A stretch of 64,000 nt of DNA from Bacillota bacterium (GTDB lineage: Bacteria; Bacillota; Clostridia; Christensenellales; Pumilibacteraceae): assembly GCA_009777485.1 (NCBI GenBank), contig WRLT01000001.1, positions 124,001 to 188,000 of the forward strand, given 5' to 3'. The notes under the pieces are model-generated. The model made no database searches. It saw only the letters and a list, made by a program, of their open reading frames with translations, and had not been told where the DNA came from. Numbering within the stretch: position 1 is the stretch's first letter; each line of letters begins with the position of its first letter. Below, piece by piece: positions 57,664-64,000 of this stretch. The translations under genes and the position numbers were made by a program.

Positions 57664-58656
57664 TTAAAACGGTAGGCCGGTGTCGTTGATGGGTTGGAGG
57701 CAGAGGGTTTGGATGTGGGATTTGGTGAAGGGTCTGGGGGCGGGGCTGCGGTCGTATTCCCACAGGTAGTGGATGCGGCGCAGGAAGGCTTTCCATGTTT
57801 CGGGGTGTTCGGCTTGAATTTTTTTGTATTGCTGGTCAAGCGTCCAATTTGAGATGATGTAAGCCTTTGTGTAGCAGGCCGTTTTGTCGCCGTAGCGGGC
57901 AGGCAGATTGACGTTATAGATGTCTAAGTAATTTAACATATTGGAGATGGAAATATGGCTGCGAAATTCTTCAAAAATTATAATGGGCTCGCCCGCGTAG
58001 CCGTCAAACTTTTCTTCGTTCATTTGATTGCCGTAGCGCGTCATGCGGAACACGTTTTCGTCGCCGTAGGTATCGAGTACATAACGGGTTTTGCCCGCGC
58101 CCGTAGTGCCGCAAATATACGTTACTTCTAAATCCAAACGGCGGCTGCCTTTAAATTTTTCCTCGCGCAGAGATTGAATGTACTCCCGAATTTTGGCTTT
58201 CATTATCAGGTACTGCGTCGGGAACGCTTCGCGGACTTCCCGCTCGGCTGCGCCGCCGTCCAACATTTCGGTAATCTTAGCTAAGTCCGTGCGCGCCCGT
58301 TCTTCGGCAAATTCTCCCCACTCTATTACCTCACCGATACGGGTGTGGGCTTTGTCTGCGTACTTGCCTGTTTTCATCACGTAATCCCGCGCCGCTTTTT
58401 TTGTGCCGTTGCGCGGTTCGATGTGCGCGCGCGGAAACAGCTTTTTGAGAGTAGCAAAGGTTTTGCCGTTAGTAAACTCTACGTATCCTTGCAAATGGAC
58501 GGTGCCTTCAGGGTTTTGAGTTGTGCCGTCACCCCTTTCGCGGGCGAAAACGAAGTATTTTATGTGGTCTAGCGATTGTAGGTATTCGCTGAATTGCTCA
58601 TCTGATTCAGCGGGATTGTTAAGCGTTAAGCAGTAATTACGTACTCTGGTTGACAT
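57664..58656 (-). CDS. CRESS-type Rep (circovirus-like HUH endonuclease plus SF3 helicase) of element B
   Basis: A 330-residue Rep with all CRESS motifs: motif I YCLTLNNP, motif II HLQGYVEF, motif III DYVMKTGKY (Tyr with following Lys), then an SF3 helicase with Walker A GTTGAGKTRY, Walker B IIIFEEFRS and sensor YIISNW. The N-terminal half resembles circovirus/nanovirus-type Rep; the helicase half is nearly the same as that of the element A Rep. A stem-loop with the CRESS nonanucleotide lies 50 bases upstream. It should start rolling-circle replication by nicking that loop. GGAGG precedes the ATG. Confidence 0.92.
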   Translation of the reverse strand: MSTRVRNYCLTLNNPAESDEQFSEYLQSLDHIKYFVFARERGDGTTQNPEGTVHLQGYVEFTNGKTFATLKKLFPRAHIEPRNGTKKAARDYVMKTGKYADKAHTRIGEVIEWGEFAEERARTDLAKITEMLDGGAAEREVREAFPTQYLIMKAKIREYIQSLREEKFKGSRRLDLEVTYICGTTGAGKTRYVLDTYGDENVFRMTRYGNQMNEEKFDGYAGEPIIIFEEFRSHISISNMLNYLDIYNVNLPARYGDKTACYTKAYIISNWTLDQQYKKIQAEHPETWKAFLRRIHYLWEYDRSPAPRPFTKSHIQTLCLQPINDTGLPF

Positions 58657-58705
58657 ATATTAACTTCCTCCTTTTGTGGTTTGTGGTTTTACACAGTTAC
58701 ACACA

Positions 58706-58738
58706 GTGGCTAAAAGGTAATACTATTCTTTTAGCCAC
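58706..58738 (-). other. CRESS-type replication origin stem-loop with TAGTATTAC
   Basis: GTGGCTAAAAG (58706-58716) and CTTTTAGCCAC (58728-58738) form a perfect 11-base stem. On the minus strand, the strand of the Rep gene, the 11-base loop is AATAGTATTAC, which contains TAGTATTAC. That is the nonanucleotide (consensus NANTATTAC) at which circovirus and geminivirus Rep proteins nick. It lies 50 bases upstream of the Rep start, as in circoviruses. Confidence 0.85.
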
Positions 58739-58823
58739 ATTAATGTATGTATAGTGTTAATTTATATATAGTAGCGGTATTGCGGCGGGTTGCGGCCCGC
58801 CCGTCCGCTGTTAAAATCCGCAA

Positions 58824-58856
58824 CCGAAAGCTTAGGGCAAATCCTAGGCCTTTCGG
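58824..58856. repeat. Hairpin with CCGAAAG...CTTTCGG arms
   Basis: CCGAAAG (58824-58830) pairs with CTTTCGG (58850-58856), with an inner AGG...CCT pair. The same arms occur in the nested repeat of element A (34817-34859). Confidence 0.65.
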
Positions 58857-58858
58857 AG

Positions 58859-58900
58859 AGCGGCAAGCGCACGCTAAACCGCTTGTGCGCCATTGCCGCT
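58859..58900. repeat. Long hairpin next to the Rep origin (packaging-type)
   Basis: AGCGGCAA (58859-58866) pairs with TTGCCGCT (58893-58900), and GCGCAC (58867-58872) with GTGCGC (58885-58890). With the two preceding hairpins it makes the 58657-58993 gap a tandem set of three stem-loops and no gene, like the intergenic region of ssDNA phages. Confidence 0.7.
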
Positions 58901-58993
58901 TGTATTCCGTAAAGGCTTTTAGGATTGTTGCCTATGCGTAATTTGGTTGCAGACGGGCGGGGTTTTGTTTTTGAGCGGTTATACTCCGCACTG

Positions 58994-61102
58994 CTAGCCC
59001 TTATACAGCGAGTTGATGAAGTAGCTGTTTTGGGCTTGCAGCTCGGATATGTCGGCTTTTTCGGTTGCGTATTCGCGGTAATCGTTTAAGCCTACTTTGG
59101 TTTTTTTAGCTAAATCGTTAAAATAATCCGAAAAGCAGTCTGTGGAAAAGCGGCGGGCGTAGATTTTGCGGTGCATGAGGTAGTAGGCTTTTTTAACTGC
59201 GCGGCCGTCCATTGTGCCGCGCTCTTTTTCTATGCACAGCGAGGAAAATCCGAAACGGTTGTAGATGCGCATATTGCGGCGGAAAATCCATGCGGCGGCT
59301 TTTTTGAGCAGGTACATAAGCAGCGTGTTATCCCCGCGTCGGAAACGGAAATCGTAGTACAGGCGGATAAACCAATTAAACACTGCCTCGCTTAACATAT
59401 CCTCTACCGTGTAGAACGGCAGCGTTAGCTTAGCGTCGGACGAGTCCGTTATCCTGACAACCTCGCATAAATCCCGTGCGTCCGCGCCCCACGATTCGGG
59501 ACGCTGTTCGTCCGTAAAAACCTTGATGAACGGAAAGTTATCCACCGTTGCCGAGTGGCGGCACATTTTAAGCCAGCTGTTGAAAAGGTCGTTTTTTTGG
59601 TTGGCGTCTTCGGTTTTTTTCTTAACCTCTTGCAGTTCTAAATTGTTGCCGCGCTCTTTGCCAATCTCCGAAATAGAAACCACGCCAAACTCGAAGCTGC
59701 CGATGTTGGGGTTGTTATCCAACACTTTTTTACCCAGCCGCAGGACGTCGAAGTCTAGCACCTTTGCGTGGCGGCTGTGCTTTGTATGGTGCTTCGGAAA
59801 AAAATCCGAATACCACGCGGGAAAATTGCCCTCGTCTAGCAGCGCGTTATCCGTGCGCACGGAGTAATTAGATACTATTAGGCTGGATTGAATAACGAAG
59901 ATAAAATACGCCTGCGCGTAGGTTTCTAACACCTCAAACAGATTAGATATTTTTAAGCAGTCGTCATATTCCATGCCGTACTTTTCGCCGTTGTAGCCGT
60001 AAAGCTGTAAGGCGGTGTTGCCGTGCCTTTCAAACCGCAGCCGCTTTTTTTGCACCCATTTCTTTGTTGTGGCAAGATTATATACCGTGCCGTACTCCAT
60101 ACATTTTTGTAGCTCTTTTTCAAAGCATATCCACGGAAAATACGGAAATTTCATATCGTTTTGCTGCAAAATTTTCTCCGCTTTTTGACGGAACATGAGC
60201 TCTTGACTTAGCGTCATATCCGTAATGGCGGTGGTTTTTTTCTTGCCCATGCTGCCGCAGGTGATGGATACAATAGGCAATGCGTTTATAAAGCCGCAAT
60301 TTTTAGCCTCCATATGGCGCAAGCGCATGAGGGCTATTTTAACCCGAAAACGGCAAAACAACAGCCAACCGACTATCACCCAGCACCCCCACGGGATTGC
60401 TTTAAAAAATATGCCTAAATCCGTAAATAATTTGACAATCTGCACATAGAGCGACCCTATATTAAACGACATTGCAAAGTAAAAGTAATACGCGAGTGCC
60501 GCAACCGCGATAGATGCCAAGTTTAAGTTAAGCACCCACAGGGCAATCCATGCTTTCCATATCCATGAATGTTTTTTTACAAAGGCTATATAATCGCGGA
60601 TACTGTTTTTTATGGGGATAAAGGTTTTTTTTGACAGCCGTTTAAAAGCTTTTAACGGCTTAGTGTCTTGATTGTGGTTGGTGTTAGGTTTTTTATACAC
60701 CCGCTTAATAATGAGCCACGCTATAACGGCGCACGGCAGCAAGATAGACAGTGCATTTAAAAAATTGACCAGTGCAAAGCCCGTAGCGTAAGCCCAAGAG
60801 CCGAAGTTTTCCGCGCTGAACAACAGCGAAAAAAAGCTTTGCGAGGATTCCTTAAAGCCGCCGAAGTCTTGCGGCGTAGTGGGTGCGGGACGCAACACCC
60901 TTGAAAAGTCTGTAACAGAAGGGACAATGCTATGCTCTATGCCGAATAATTCGCAAAAATAGTATTGCACCGAAACGCCTAAATCCCGAAAGGCTTCGCC
61001 TAAGCGTAGGTACGATAAGCGGAATGTTATAAAGCCGAGCAGTAAAAACCACAGCGATAAAGCTGTTGTTAAAACTAGGTTAAAAGCTTTGCGTTTTTTC
61101 AT
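58994..61102 (-). CDS. Zot/pI-like membrane P-loop ATPase of element B
   Basis: 702 residues from the ATG at 61102, chosen for AAAGGAG upstream. It has transmembrane segments at about 9-28, 105-130, 200-225 and 255-275, then a P-loop region with a degenerate Walker A CGSMGKKKTT and Walker B-like GVVSISEIGK, and a C-terminal domain with SLLKMCRH-type and FTDEQRPESWGADARDL blocks. It matches the 440-residue ATPase of element A along its core (the MCRH and DARDLCEVV region). The extra length is N-terminal. It lies beside the 55-residue membrane protein. Likely drives export or assembly of the element's particle. Confidence 0.65.
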   Translation of the reverse strand: MKKRKAFNLVLTTALSLWFLLLGFITFRLSYLRLGEAFRDLGVSVQYYFCELFGIEHSIVPSVTDFSRVLRPAPTTPQDFGGFKESSQSFFSLLFSAENFGSWAYATGFALVNFLNALSILLPCAVIAWLIIKRVYKKPNTNHNQDTKPLKAFKRLSKKTFIPIKNSIRDYIAFVKKHSWIWKAWIALWVLNLNLASIAVAALAYYFYFAMSFNIGSLYVQIVKLFTDLGIFFKAIPWGCWVIVGWLLFCRFRVKIALMRLRHMEAKNCGFINALPIVSITCGSMGKKKTTAITDMTLSQELMFRQKAEKILQQNDMKFPYFPWICFEKELQKCMEYGTVYNLATTKKWVQKKRLRFERHGNTALQLYGYNGEKYGMEYDDCLKISNLFEVLETYAQAYFIFVIQSSLIVSNYSVRTDNALLDEGNFPAWYSDFFPKHHTKHSRHAKVLDFDVLRLGKKVLDNNPNIGSFEFGVVSISEIGKERGNNLELQEVKKKTEDANQKNDLFNSWLKMCRHSATVDNFPFIKVFTDEQRPESWGADARDLCEVVRITDSSDAKLTLPFYTVEDMLSEAVFNWFIRLYYDFRFRRGDNTLLMYLLKKAAAWIFRRNMRIYNRFGFSSLCIEKERGTMDGRAVKKAYYLMHRKIYARRFSTDCFSDYFNDLAKKTKVGLNDYREYATEKADISELQAQNSYFINSLYKG

Positions 61103-61247
61103 AGTAAATGCTCCTTTGCCCGTGCGTGGTACAATCCGCTGACGCATGACCTTTTATGCGGACTGCAGTAAACAGTATGTACCCTGCCAGTGCGGCGGCC
61201 AGTATAAGCAAAATTGCCGCTAATACCCTTCTAAGCGTCTTTTTCAT
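61080..61247 (-). CDS. 55-residue membrane protein overlapping its neighbours
   Basis: ATG at 61247 and stop at 61080. The start overlaps the end of the 498-residue gene by 4 bases and its end overlaps the ATPase start by 23 bases. One transmembrane helix (LAAILLILAAALAGYILF) follows a basic N-terminus, with a polar C-terminal tail. It has the size and shape of a filamentous-phage coat or accessory protein, but no counterpart is seen in element A. Confidence 0.5.
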   Translation of the reverse strand: MKKTLRRVLAAILLILAAALAGYILFTAVRIKGHASADCTTHGQRSIYYEKTQSF

Positions 61248-62740
61248 TTTTTTGCCTCCTTGTCGGCGCGCTTTTGCGCCGCTTTTTCTTGCAGGTTCTT
61301 TACTTTCTTTTTCACCCACCTAAACGGCGCGGTAATAGCTTTCCATACAGCCTTAAAGACGGGGGCGATAAGCGGCCAAAAAATTAGAAATACAATAAGG
61401 ATAACGATAACAAACAACACCCCTAAGATGTTGCCGCAGCCGCTGCCGAACCGCTCCCAAAAGCTTTTCCACGAAAGCTGCTCTCCGTCGGTGTCGATGC
61501 CGACGCCGACGCGCACAATCCCGTCTGCGTCCTCCCCGTTGGGAAAAGTCCATTTTACCAGCTTGCCGTCGCCGTCCTTAACCGCTAAAACTAACACGCC
61601 TATAATGCCGAACTCAGGGTCGTCGATATAATGGATATATTCCTCAAAGCCTAAATTTCTAAGATATTGCCTTGTCGCGCCGTTTTGCAAGATGCCGCCC
61701 GCCGAAACCACCTGCTCTTTTTTATCGGGCAGCGTGAGTATTTTGTTATCCTTATACACAAACGGCAAGCCCGTTTCGATGTGGTAAATCGGCGCGCCTA
61801 AGCGGTCGGTTAGCTGACGGTTAGCGGGATTTATATACACGCCGCTGTTATACACGCCGTCGTTATTAGCGGTTAAAATGCCTTCTAGCTTGTCCCACGG
61901 GTGCCACGTGGCAAACTCTAACAGCGCGGCAATTTCACCAAAAGTTCCCGCTTCCGTAACCACTACGCTGGATAACGGCGCGTAGCCTTTAAACACGCCG
62001 TACAGCCAGCCGGGAGTTGTTAAGCCCGCTGCAACGCGCAAGGCTGAACGCCACCACGGGGCGCGGCTGTGTTCGGTAAACCACTCGTCTGGGATATGCC
62101 GCCCGTTCATGTCGTAATATTTATAGTAATAGCCGTCTTGTTTGCCGGGCAGAAGCCTGTCCCACCAGTTGGTGGTGTAACGCTGGCGCGTAACGTAAAT
62201 GGTTTTGGTAAAGCCGTCTTGACGGTCTAAAATGGTGGCGATGTATAAGGTGTCGCTGGCGCGGATATGGTGCAAGGTCTGGCCGCTGCCCGACTGAATT
62301 TTGTGCTGTACCGAAACGCTGTCGAACCAAATTTTCATGGAGCGGTTTGCGCTGTCTAAGAGCTCCTGCGTTACCTCGTCGTAGCGCGCCATCGCGTTAT
62401 CTGATACGGTGTGCAACAGCTCGCCGTTAGCGGTAATAAGCTGCCCCGTTTCGCGTATGTACAGTATTTCCTGCCCGTTATCCGCGTAGAGCTTGCCGCT
62501 TTGGGTTTCGCCAAGCTCGTCCGTTTCCGCGCTTGCGTTAACCATCGAAAGCGACAGCGGCGCAACCGTGCCGTGAACCATAGGCGGTATTGTGCTTGTT
62601 TTTTCTTGCGCAAGAGGCGCGTGATTTTCTGCCGACTGCTGCGACTGAATTTTCTCCACATCGGAAGCACACATAACGCCGCCGAAAACTAGGATAATTG
62701 CAAGCGTTACCGCCGCCGCGATAAGTATAATTTTTTTCAT
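61244..62740 (-). CDS. Secreted/membrane protein, element B homolog of 41451-42971
   Basis: A 498-residue protein with an N-terminal signal (KIILIAAAVTLAIILVFGG), the conserved NWWDRL and GILTANNDGVYNSGVYINP blocks, a C-terminal transmembrane stretch (LFVIVILIVFLIFWPLI) and a very basic tail. It aligns with the 506-residue protein of element A throughout. It overlaps the small membrane protein gene by 4 bases (ATGA). Probably a structural or channel component of the particle or transfer apparatus. Confidence 0.65.
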   Translation of the reverse strand: MKKIILIAAAVTLAIILVFGGVMCASDVEKIQSQQSAENHAPLAQEKTSTIPPMVHGTVAPLSLSMVNASAETDELGETQSGKLYADNGQEILYIRETGQLITANGELLHTVSDNAMARYDEVTQELLDSANRSMKIWFDSVSVQHKIQSGSGQTLHHIRASDTLYIATILDRQDGFTKTIYVTRQRYTTNWWDRLLPGKQDGYYYKYYDMNGRHIPDEWFTEHSRAPWWRSALRVAAGLTTPGWLYGVFKGYAPLSSVVVTEAGTFGEIAALLEFATWHPWDKLEGILTANNDGVYNSGVYINPANRQLTDRLGAPIYHIETGLPFVYKDNKILTLPDKKEQVVSAGGILQNGATRQYLRNLGFEEYIHYIDDPEFGIIGVLVLAVKDGDGKLVKWTFPNGEDADGIVRVGVGIDTDGEQLSWKSFWERFGSGCGNILGVLFVIVILIVFLIFWPLIAPVFKAVWKAITAPFRWVKKKVKNLQEKAAQKRADKEAKK

Positions 62741-62758
62741 TTTTTAGATGTCCTCCTT

Positions 62759-64000
62759 TTAATATTTAAAATTATCCGTAAATCTGTACGTAATCGCGGT
62801 TACGCGCACCGAGATGTTATCGGGCGATTGTAGGATAAAATTGCTTTCCACCCATGTATCAAACACGATGATGTGCGTACCGCTAGGTATCCCCGATGTG
62901 TTGGGCGCGTTGGCTTTATGGTACAGCGCGTAGCAATACACCCGCAGTGCGCCGCCCGAATAGCTGGATTCGTAAGAAATATCGTGAAAGCTATCCAGCG
63001 TTACCCGTATGCTGCGGTTGCCGCTAGGCAAGCCTAATTGCACCGTTACGCTTAAGCTGTCCAGCGGCGAACTTTGGTCTATAAGGCTGTCAAGGTTAAT
63101 AAACACGCGGTCTATGTACATATTGCTTATCGTCATGCGGTTTTGGTTTAATGAGTGCTGCGTTGCGGGTAAGCTGCCGCTTGCTACGGTTTGGTTAGCG
63201 GGCGTGTATTTGGCAAAGAAAATAACGTCGCCGTTCAGAGCAATATTTCGCGGCGTTACCGTGCTTTGGTTTAATGTCCAGCCGCCGAAAGTATAGCCTG
63301 CAAAGGTCGGCGCGGACGGTACGGTAATACCGCTTGCAACGGCGGCGAATTGCGTGGAAATGTTAGTTATCGTATCGCCGCGCTTATAGGCAAACTCTAC
63401 GCGGTGCCGCGTTTCTACCCGCGCAAAAAAGGTTGTATGCTCAAATATGGGGTGCGCGGCCGTGTTGATTACCGTTACGCCGTTTAGCGTCCAGCCTATA
63501 AATATTTTGCGGTCTGTGTTAGCGGGGGCGGTTACGGTGCGCGTATTGCCCATTTCCACAATGTAGCTGCCGTGTGAGGTATTTTCGTACACAAAATTGA
63601 CGTTATATTTGCGTGTAATTACCGCGTAGAGGGTTATGTCCGCAGTGGCTTTAATGTCGGCAAGGTTTATAATATCTCCGTTCGGAAACAGCGACCAACC
63701 TAAGAACACCACATAATCCGTTGACGCGGGGTTTTCTATTTCGATGCGCCCGTCTACGGGAACCAACTGCACGGAATAAATTGTGTCGTTAAACATAAAC
63801 ACTACGCCGAAGCGGTACTCTAACAGCCCTTGATTTAAGGTTTCCACCAGCTGTTCAAGCGCGTAGCACGCTTGCAGCAGGCTGTCGCGGATTTCCTCTA
63901 ATTCTGCTATGGTTGCTTTAAGCTGAGCGTTTTCCGCTTGCAAAGTGAGTATCATTTCGTTAAGCGCGGCGATGTAGATTTGCATAGTGGCGATGTTATT
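62759..64000 (-). CDS. Coiled-coil/InlB-repeat surface protein, element B homolog (5' end outside window)
   Basis: The frame is open from base 64000 to the stop at 62759, about 413 residues, and continues beyond the window. It starts within the coiled coil (NNIATMQIYIAALNEMIL), matching residue ~105 onward of the 521-residue element A protein, then three InlB-like repeats and the same C-terminal domain (FDTWVESNFILQSPDN). Nearly every motif is shared, so the two are homologs. Probable adhesin or tip protein of a phage-like particle. Confidence 0.75.
   Translation of the reverse strand, partial: NNIATMQIYIAALNEMILTLQAENAQLKATIAELEEIRDSLLQACYALEQLVETLNQGLLEYRFGVVFMFNDTIYSVQLVPVDGRIEIENPASTDYVVFLGWSLFPNGDIINLADIKATADITLYAVITRKYNVNFVYENTSHGSYIVEMGNTRTVTAPANTDRKIFIGWTLNGVTVINTAAHPIFEHTTFFARVETRHRVEFAYKRGDTITNISTQFAAVASGITVPSAPTFAGYTFGGWTLNQSTVTPRNIALNGDVIFFAKYTPANQTVASGSLPATQHSLNQNRMTISNMYIDRVFINLDSLIDQSSPLDSLSVTVQLGLPSGNRSIRVTLDSFHDISYESSYSGGALRVYCYALYHKANAPNTSGIPSGTHIIVFDTWVESNFILQSPDNISVRVTAITYRFTDNFKY

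Noticed and set aside
1-64000. CRISPR array
   Set aside because: No regularly spaced direct repeats were found anywhere in the window.
1-64000. DISARM system at 1-11 kb
   Set aside because: No DrmA, DrmB (DUF1998) or DrmC (PLD) gene is present; only the SNF2 protein is DrmD-like.

Overview
The window is bacterial, moderately AT-rich DNA with the standard code (TGA is used as a stop), strong AAGGAG-type ribosome-binding sites and TTGnnn-17-TATAAT promoters. Listeria-Bacteroides (InlB-type) repeats, DUF6273-like lipoproteins and large serine recombinases point to an uncultured gut-type Firmicutes (Clostridia-like). That assignment is inference only: the few likely host genes are a tRNA-Ser, a ferritin-like gene, an InlB-repeat lipoprotein and a yjbQ fragment. 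Almost everything else is accessory DNA: defence islands and mobile elements.

1-11 kb (minus strand): a six-gene defence-type operon: XRE regulator, SNF2 helicase, very long beta-class (Type III Mod-like) DNA methyltransferase, DUF2971 protein, Type III Res-like helicase and an OLD-family ATPase cut by the window edge. It looks like a helicase-methylase-ATPase (Hma-like) relative of Type III restriction-modification. 11.5-18.5 kb (minus): a second operon: XRE regulator, two adjacent 5-cytosine methyltransferases, a 1080-residue nuclease-N6-methyltransferase fusion and a third 5-cytosine methyltransferase. 18.6-21.3 kb: a scar where a serine recombinase and an AAA_13/RloC-like ATPase, pointing away from each other, have both lost their 5' ends.

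21.3-31.8 kb (minus): the most interesting region. One promoter with two dyad operator-like sites precedes an apparent operon of two E2-like proteins, a small protein ending in glycine (candidate ubiquitin-like modifier), an E1/ThiF-like activating enzyme, two tandem JAB/JAMM peptidases, a TRAFAC-like GTPase, several unrecognised proteins (three sharing a CA..G..VY.GY N-terminal motif), a 26-residue membrane peptide and a surface-type protein with InlB repeats and a Hint autoprocessing domain. Together these look like a bacterial ubiquitin-like conjugation pathway joined to a GTPase and a secreted Hint protein. I know of no described system with this exact gene set. A zincin-like metallopeptidase gene lies just upstream.

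33.1-52.7 kb: integrated element A. It has a serine recombinase, a LexA-type repressor with its own operator, a sigma-like factor, small genes, two DUF6273-like lipoproteins, a coiled-coil/InlB-repeat protein, a membrane protein, a Zot/pI-like membrane ATPase, a large hairpin region and a HUH-helicase Rep. It is followed by a full Type I restriction-modification locus with a HEPN-like protein. 52.7-55.4 kb looks like host chromosome. 55.4-64 kb: element B, a relative of A (homologous Rep helicase, Zot-like ATPase, membrane protein and coiled-coil/InlB protein) inserted into yjbQ and running off the window. Upstream of its circovirus-like Rep gene is a stem-loop carrying the CRESS-virus nonanucleotide TAGTATTAC. 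Both elements look like cryptic filamentous-phage-like or pCRESS-like ssDNA replicons.
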